A stretch of 10,355 bases of DNA, from positions 12,242-22,596 of the forward strand of contig PBBR01000020.1 in NCBI GenBank assembly GCA_002716645.1, given 5' to 3'. Within the stretch, counting starts at the first letter, position 1. Each line of letters starts with the position of its first letter. The position numbers were made by a program, and so were the translations under genes. This document shows, piece by piece, positions 7,007 to 10,355 of this stretch. This stretch comes from Chloroflexota bacterium. Its GTDB lineage: Bacteria > Chloroflexota > Dehalococcoidia > UBA3495. The notes below the pieces were generated by a model, which was not told where the DNA came from, searched no databases, and saw only the letters and a program-made list of their open reading frames with translations.

Positions 7007-7204
7007 ATGCCTAAAGATCCTGTATGTGGTAAAGAAATAGATGAAGCTAGCGCCCGACAATCTACAGGTCAGACTAGTTTCGGCGCTTCAGAAGTAGACC
7101 CGAATATGGGAACTCGTAGTTTTCATGAAGGCGAATGGTATTATTTCTGCAGCCTCGACTGTAGAACACAATTTCTCGCCACTCCTAATACTTACATAAA
7201 ATAG
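7007..7204 (+). CDS. Small YHS-domain metal-binding protein
   Basis: A 65-residue cytoplasmic protein that is almost entirely one YHS domain. It starts MPKDPVCGKEID and ends YYFCSLDCRTQFLATPNTYIK, with Cys7, Cys48 and Cys52 as likely metal ligands. YHS domains are found alone and in copper ATPases, metallo-oxygenase subunits and mercury/copper proteins. The usual gap between the first Cys and the FCSxxC motif is lengthened here by a Ser/Gly-rich stretch (about 19-40). The frame extends upstream to a TTG at 6989, but GGAGAA (6991-6996) then lies inside the gene. The ATG at 7007 sits 10 bases behind that site and begins the domain correctly, so I use it. It follows the dehydrogenase by 38 bases and is probably in the same transcript. 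Its role there, such as metal delivery or a small redox partner, is unknown. Confidence 0.85.
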   Translation: MPKDPVCGKEIDEASARQSTGQTSFGASEVDPNMGTRSFHEGEWYYFCSLDCRTQFLATPNTYIK

Positions 7205-7306
7205 ACTCACTAAATTTTAGGCGCACGATATTTCTCCGTAGGGCACAAGATATCCATACTTCTGTCGAATACCCTGCAAGAAAATTCGGTCGCACGCGGA
7301 GGACTT

Positions 7307-8392
7307 ATGCACGTCGGACTAGTAATGGAATGCGACTATCGCCAAGGAAGAACCCAGGAACAGGCCTTTTCGGAAGCTTTTGACATCGCAGAGTGCGCTG
7401 AAGAACACGGTGTAGACGGGGTGTGGCTAGCTGAGAGACACTTCGCTACCCACCGAAGGCCCGGAGATCCGATGGGAGCAGGTATACCCTCAGTAGTATC
7501 CGTACCGCTAGTATGGGCAGGAGCAATAGCTGCCCGAACCAAGAAACTAAGAATTGGAACAGGTGTTAGTGTATTACCCCTCTGCCACCCCATACGACTA
7601 GCAGAGGAAGCAGCAACAGTTGATCAGATTAGTCAAGGTAGACTGGACTTTGGAGTAGGCCGAAGCAGTTTTCCAAGGTCATATAAAGGATATGGCATAC
7701 CCTATGAAGAAAGCAGAGAACGATTCCAGGAGAACCTAGAAATTATCAATAAGGCATGGACTAGCGATCGACTAACGTATGAAGGTAAATATTATTCGTT
7801 TGAAGATTTGTGTGTCATGCCTCAGCCATATCAAAAACCACATCCTCCTATCAGAATAGCCGCCACTACTCCCGATACTTTCTCTATGATCGGCAAATTA
7901 GGATATCCCTTAGTGTCTAGCCTAAGGGGATTAGATGTACCAGACATGGAAGGTAATGTAATTAGTTATCGAGATACTCTTAGAGAAGAAGGTTTTGCAC
8001 ATTCTGGAAGCGTTTATCTGAGACTACCTATTTACGTCGGTGAAACTGACAAAGAAGGTATTGGAGATCCTGAGGAAGGAACCATGAAGTCTTTCCGACG
8101 ACTCGCCGAAAACTACGCTCAGTCGACCGGGGCAGGAGGAGCTAGCGAAGCCGCGGCACGACAACAGAGGTACGATAAGCTAGCTAACGTAACATATGAG
8201 GAACTACTAGAGGACAGGCTTGCATACGGAAGTCCTGATACCGTCGTTCAAAAACTTAGATCAATCATTGATAGGCTAGGTTTAGAAGGTGTGATCATGG
8301 AACCGAACGTCGGTGGAACACTCTCAGAAAGCCAAGTATTGAATTCTATCCGGCTATATGCCACAGAAGTAGCTCCTAAACTAAGAAACTAA
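7307..8392 (+). CDS. Luciferase-like (LLM class) flavin-dependent oxidoreductase
   Basis: A 361-residue bacterial-luciferase-fold (TIM barrel) protein. Marks are the N-terminal strand MHVGLVMECDYR, GVDGVWLAERHF (35-46), LRIGTGVSVLPLCHPIRLAEEAATVD in outline (81-106), QGRLDFGVGRS (110-120) and the late YGSPDTVVQKL (307-317). Members bind FMN or F420 and carry out monooxygenation or hydride transfer. The AERHF region and MEPNVGG near the end (331-337) fit the alkanal-monooxygenase-like FMN group better than classic F420 enzymes, but this is a by-eye judgement. A strong GGAGGA lies only 3 bases before the ATG, so spacing is short; the next in-frame ATG (7325) would cut off the first barrel strand. 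It lies 102 bases after the YHS gene with no convincing promoter between, so it is probably the last gene of the plus-strand unit. The gene faces the tRNA, and no clear plus-strand terminator is visible after it. Confidence 0.9.
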   Translation: MHVGLVMECDYRQGRTQEQAFSEAFDIAECAEEHGVDGVWLAERHFATHRRPGDPMGAGIPSVVSVPLVWAGAIAARTKKLRIGTGVSVLPLCHPIRLAEEAATVDQISQGRLDFGVGRSSFPRSYKGYGIPYEESRERFQENLEIINKAWTSDRLTYEGKYYSFEDLCVMPQPYQKPHPPIRIAATTPDTFSMIGKLGYPLVSSLRGLDVPDMEGNVISYRDTLREEGFAHSGSVYLRLPIYVGETDKEGIGDPEEGTMKSFRRLAENYAQSTGAGGASEAAARQQRYDKLANVTYEELLEDRLAYGSPDTVVQKLRSIIDRLGLEGVIMEPNVGGTLSESQVLNSIRLYATEVAPKLRN

Positions 8393-8430
8393 CAACTGGC
8401 TTTGGCAATCTGCCCCAATTGGGAGAATAG

Positions 8431-8506
8431 TGGTGGAGCTGGCGAGAATCGAACTCGCTACCTCTTCAATGCCATTGAAGCGCTCTCCCAAATGAGCTAC
8501 AGCCCC
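8431..8506 (-). tRNA. tRNA-Ala (anticodon GGC)
   Basis: The minus strand folds into a complete 76-base cloverleaf including an encoded CCA. The acceptor GGGGCTG/CAGCTCC contains the G3-U70 wobble that marks alanine tRNAs. The D arm is GCTC/GAGC. The anticodon arm CTTCA-ATGGCAT-TGAAG places GGC at positions 34-36. The T arm is GCGAG-TTCGAAT-CTCGC. The discriminator is A. Its 5' end is two bases after the T-tract of the terminator at 8509-8540. Confidence 0.98.
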
Positions 8507-8508
8507 GT

Positions 8509-8540
8509 AAAAAAGGAGCGGCACGTCCCGCGCACCGCTC
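8509..8540 (-). terminator. Intrinsic terminator of the cyclase-NHL unit
   Basis: Minus strand: a 9-bp stem GAGCGGTGC (8540-8532) with GTGCCGCTC (8524-8516), including two G-U pairs, and a 7-base loop. C8515 then leads into six T residues (8514-8509). It is 40 bases past the NHL gene stop. The T-tract ends two bases before the tRNA-Ala 5' end, so a read-through transcript or a promoter upstream of the hairpin must supply the tRNA. Confidence 0.85.
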
Positions 8541-8544
8541 AATA

Positions 8545-8573
8545 AATATAGCAAATACCCAACAAACCCGCAA
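8545..8573 (-). promoter_or_regulatory. Candidate promoter for tRNA-Ala
   Basis: Minus strand: TTGCGG (8573-8568), a 17-base spacer and TATATT (8550-8545, 5 of 6). A start near 8538 would fall inside the 5' arm of the terminator hairpin, trimming it by one or two pairs before transcription enters the tRNA. The -35 is weak, and the call rests on the -10, the spacing and the need for a tRNA promoter. Confidence 0.4.
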
Positions 8574-8579
8574 TAGGAC

Positions 8580-9494
8580 CTAGGTTTGCCTCACGAATTT
8601 TACTACAGTTCTACCATTACTACCTTCATACGGCTCAACAACGTACAAATCTTTGTTTGAGTCTACCCATATGCCATGACATGACCGATGTGTCATAGAG
8701 CCCCACTGAGCAAGCATTTCACCTTCTAGGTTCATAATGCTAATGAGTCCTCCATTATGTTCCGCACAATACACAGTATTTTCGTCGTCTACAAACAGGA
8801 CAGCTGGTCCGATGAGTTTAGACAGTAATGATGTGATATATTCACCGTCTTGAGTGAAAGCCTGTATCCTATCATTTTCGCGATCTGCGATAAGTAGCCT
8901 TCCATCTTTGTCTATCCAACAACCATGTGGTAGATTAAACTCTCCTGGTCCTGAGCCAGGTCCTCCCCAAGACTTCATTAGACTACCTGAAGAATCAAAT
9001 TTATGTACTCTCGCATTGGCGTAACCATCAGCGATAAAAATTTCCCCATTACCATTGATGGCAATACCAGCAGGGAGATTAAACGGATCACCTCCATGGG
9101 TTACAAGCGTCCAACCATTTGAACTAAAATCAGTATTGTCTGCTCCAGTATCGGAACGATATCCTTTTTCACCGATGGTCTGTAATAGCTGACCATCTTT
9201 AGTAAATTTCATTATCTGACAATTGTTTCTTTCGACAAGCCAGACGTTATCATCATTGTCCAGTATGATCGCATGCGGGAAAGCAAACAGATCTTTGCCC
9301 CATGAATTTAGGTAATTGCCATCCTTATCAAAAATGACTATGGGATGATCAGGATCTCTATTAAAACAATAAACATTGTCTTCTGAGTCACCATATACAG
9401 CTGCTGCAGGCATAGCCCATCCTTCCGGAAGCTTTGCCCAATCAGTATGCATTTCATAGGTGAATTTTCCTGAACCTACTATCGTTGACGCCAT
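8580..9494 (-). CDS. NHL-repeat beta-propeller protein, peptidylamidoglycolate-lyase-like
   Basis: A 304-residue six-bladed propeller built of NHL repeats. Repeating strands include FAFPHAIILDNDDNVWLVER (70-89), FNLPAGIAINGNGEIFIAD (138-156) and FNLPHGCWIDKDGRLLIADR (186-205), each followed by a KF/AF-x-x-DG turn. Three histidines at equivalent blade positions (His74, His190, His273) match the one-per-blade zinc ligands of peptidyl-alpha-hydroxyglycine alpha-amidating lyase. There is no signal peptide, unlike secreted lyases, so the true reaction is uncertain and many bacterial members are uncharacterised. The frame opens at a GTG (9503), but a perfect AGGAGGTG (9508-9501) overlaps it. The ATG at 9494, six bases behind that site, is the start. 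It follows the cyclase-family gene by 42 bases and ends in the terminator at 8509-8540. Confidence 0.88.
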   Translation of the reverse strand: MASTIVGSGKFTYEMHTDWAKLPEGWAMPAAAVYGDSEDNVYCFNRDPDHPIVIFDKDGNYLNSWGKDLFAFPHAIILDNDDNVWLVERNNCQIMKFTKDGQLLQTIGEKGYRSDTGADNTDFSSNGWTLVTHGGDPFNLPAGIAINGNGEIFIADGYANARVHKFDSSGSLMKSWGGPGSGPGEFNLPHGCWIDKDGRLLIADRENDRIQAFTQDGEYITSLLSKLIGPAVLFVDDENTVYCAEHNGGLISIMNLEGEMLAQWGSMTHRSCHGIWVDSNKDLYVVEPYEGSNGRTVVKFVRQT

Positions 9495-9536
9495 TTGATA
9501 CACCTCCTATATCGATTAACTCTAAGCACTACTTTA

Positions 9537-10355
9537 TTAGAAAATAGCTATCGGATTTACGGGAGACCCTGTAGTATTGTGCAGCCGTAATGGCCCAATG
9601 GAAACCATAAACTCCCAACGATTCCTTTCTTTACATGCCTCTGATAAATCCTCTAGATTCGCATTATCCAAAATCCATAGGCCCATTGCTGTAATTCCAA
9701 CCTGATGGATTGGTTGAGGTACGTTCGGATACTGTGCTGGGCTAACATCATTGCCGGTATCCGACCCCATTACAGATATCCCTCTTTCATGAAATAGCGG
9801 TAAACACGCAGCCTGACAAGCTGTCGACCCGGCTGACCTTTCGACTGGACCTTCCTCATTACGGCGATGGAGTTGACCTGTTCTAATTAATAAAATATCG
9901 CCCTCTTCGATTTTAAAGCCACATCTTTCTTCGGCAGCCAATATATCCTCTGGCATAACTCCTTGCCCTCTCTCCAACCAATCCACACCTCTTATCATAG
10001 GCACATCGACCAATATTCCACGAGACACAAAACCTTTTTTCGCTTCTACCACTGAACAAACAGTAGCGCCTAAGTTAGTGGATACCAGGTGAGCCGGCTT
10101 TCCATTATATGTTTTCCCTTCCCAGAAAAAATGAGCTAGGCTGTCTACATGTGTTACGGCGTATCCATGGAAAATCATGCCAATGTAATCTGTAGCAGCT
10201 GCATTGGGTCTTCCTGACACTTTATCTCCACTCGCCCAACCTTCTCCGCTTTCAACCATATAGTGAACCGGAGGGTTGGGGACGTCAGGGAAGGTGTCCC
10301 ACAAGATATCCCTAGATAAAGAAACAGTTACGCCTTCTTGGACGGTAGACAAAGC
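9537..10355 (-). CDS. Cyclase-family metal-dependent hydrolase (kynurenine formamidase-like), 5' end missing
   Basis: At least 272 residues of a cyclase-family protein (the group of kynurenine formamidase and related amidohydrolases, normally Mn or Zn enzymes that hydrolyse amide or lactone bonds). The metal motif HxxxxTHxDxxxH is clear as HGYAVTHVDSLAH; counting the TTG at 10352 as residue 1, His62, His68, Asp70 and His74 are the candidate ligands. GSDTGND (197-202) and the closing TGSPVNPIAIF are also typical. The frame is open to the window edge. The TTG at 10352 is unlikely to be the start, because relatives carry roughly 50 more N-terminal residues (the WGxDDELGTLN region). The gene is therefore truncated by the edge, not broken. 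It appears to be upstream partner of the NHL gene in one transcript. The substrate is unknown. Confidence 0.9.
   Translation of the reverse strand, partial: ALSTVQEGVTVSLSRDILWDTFPDVPNPPVHYMVESGEGWASGDKVSGRPNAAATDYIGMIFHGYAVTHVDSLAHFFWEGKTYNGKPAHLVSTNLGATVCSVVEAKKGFVSRGILVDVPMIRGVDWLERGQGVMPEDILAAEERCGFKIEEGDILLIRTGQLHRRNEEGPVERSAGSTACQAACLPLFHERGISVMGSDTGNDVSPAQYPNVPQPIHQVGITAMGLWILDNANLEDLSEACKERNRWEFMVSIGPLRLHNTTGSPVNPIAIF

Noticed and set aside
7232..7260. Promoter before the LLM gene using CATACT at 7255-7260
   Set aside because: The matching -35 position reads TTCTCC, which is too weak to claim.
8403..8425. Plus-strand terminator after the LLM gene (GGCA-ATC-TGCC and CCCAATTGGG)
   Set aside because: The stems are only 3-5 bp and no T-tract follows on either strand.
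9495..9503. GTG at 9503 as start of the NHL gene
   Set aside because: It overlaps the perfect AGGAGGTG ribosome site; the ATG at 9494 has ideal 6-base spacing.
10350..10352. TTG at 10352 as start of the cyclase-family gene
   Set aside because: The frame stays open to the edge and the family has a longer N-terminus, so the true start lies outside the window.

Overview
The window is compact, moderately AT-rich bacterial DNA with sigma70-type promoters, Shine-Dalgarno sites and a CCA-encoding tRNA. The gene mix is acyl-CoA dehydrogenases, a luciferase-like flavin oxidoreductase, an NHL/amidating-lyase-like propeller, a cyclase-family hydrolase and a GrdB-family selenoprotein. It would suit a heterotrophic marine Chloroflexota-type organism (SAR202/Dehalococcoidia-like). 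That placement is inferred from gene content alone. No mobile element, CRISPR array or phage gene is visible.

Layout. (1) 3-1067, minus: mtnA (methionine salvage), preceded by a complete SAM-I riboswitch with its terminator (1088-1251) and a promoter. (2) About 1278-1360: a divergent promoter region whose two -35 boxes are mirror images 11 bp apart, with a 13/14-bp direct repeat over the two -10 boxes. (3) 1405-2502, plus: one GrdB/PrdB-family selenoprotein gene. Its in-frame TGA at 1921 is followed at the right distance by a bacterial SECIS-like hairpin. (4) 2548-4392, plus: a single-chain fusion of both electron-transfer flavoprotein subunits (EtfB then EtfA). (5) 4546-6968, plus: two acyl-CoA dehydrogenase-family genes behind their own near-consensus promoter. 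They carry complementary sets of family motifs, which suggests a heteromeric enzyme. (6) 7007-7204 and 7307-8392, plus: a small YHS-domain protein and a luciferase-like (LLM) flavin oxidoreductase. (7) 8431-8506, minus: tRNA-Ala(GGC). (8) 8580-10355, minus: an NHL-propeller gene behind a cyclase-family hydrolase gene that runs off the right edge. The pair ends in a strong intrinsic terminator that almost touches the tRNA.

How the genes may work together. The plus-strand block 1405-8392 reads as a redox module. The fused ETF is the natural electron carrier for the acyl-CoA dehydrogenase pair, and the LLM protein could oxygenate a substrate before or after beta-oxidation-like steps. The selenoprotein shares a promoter with the ETF and lacks the other glycine/proline reductase subunits, so it is probably not a Stickland enzyme. 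The strongest candidate for something little described is this selenoprotein plus single-chain ETF unit beside the dehydrogenase pair. Its substrate cannot be read from the sequence.
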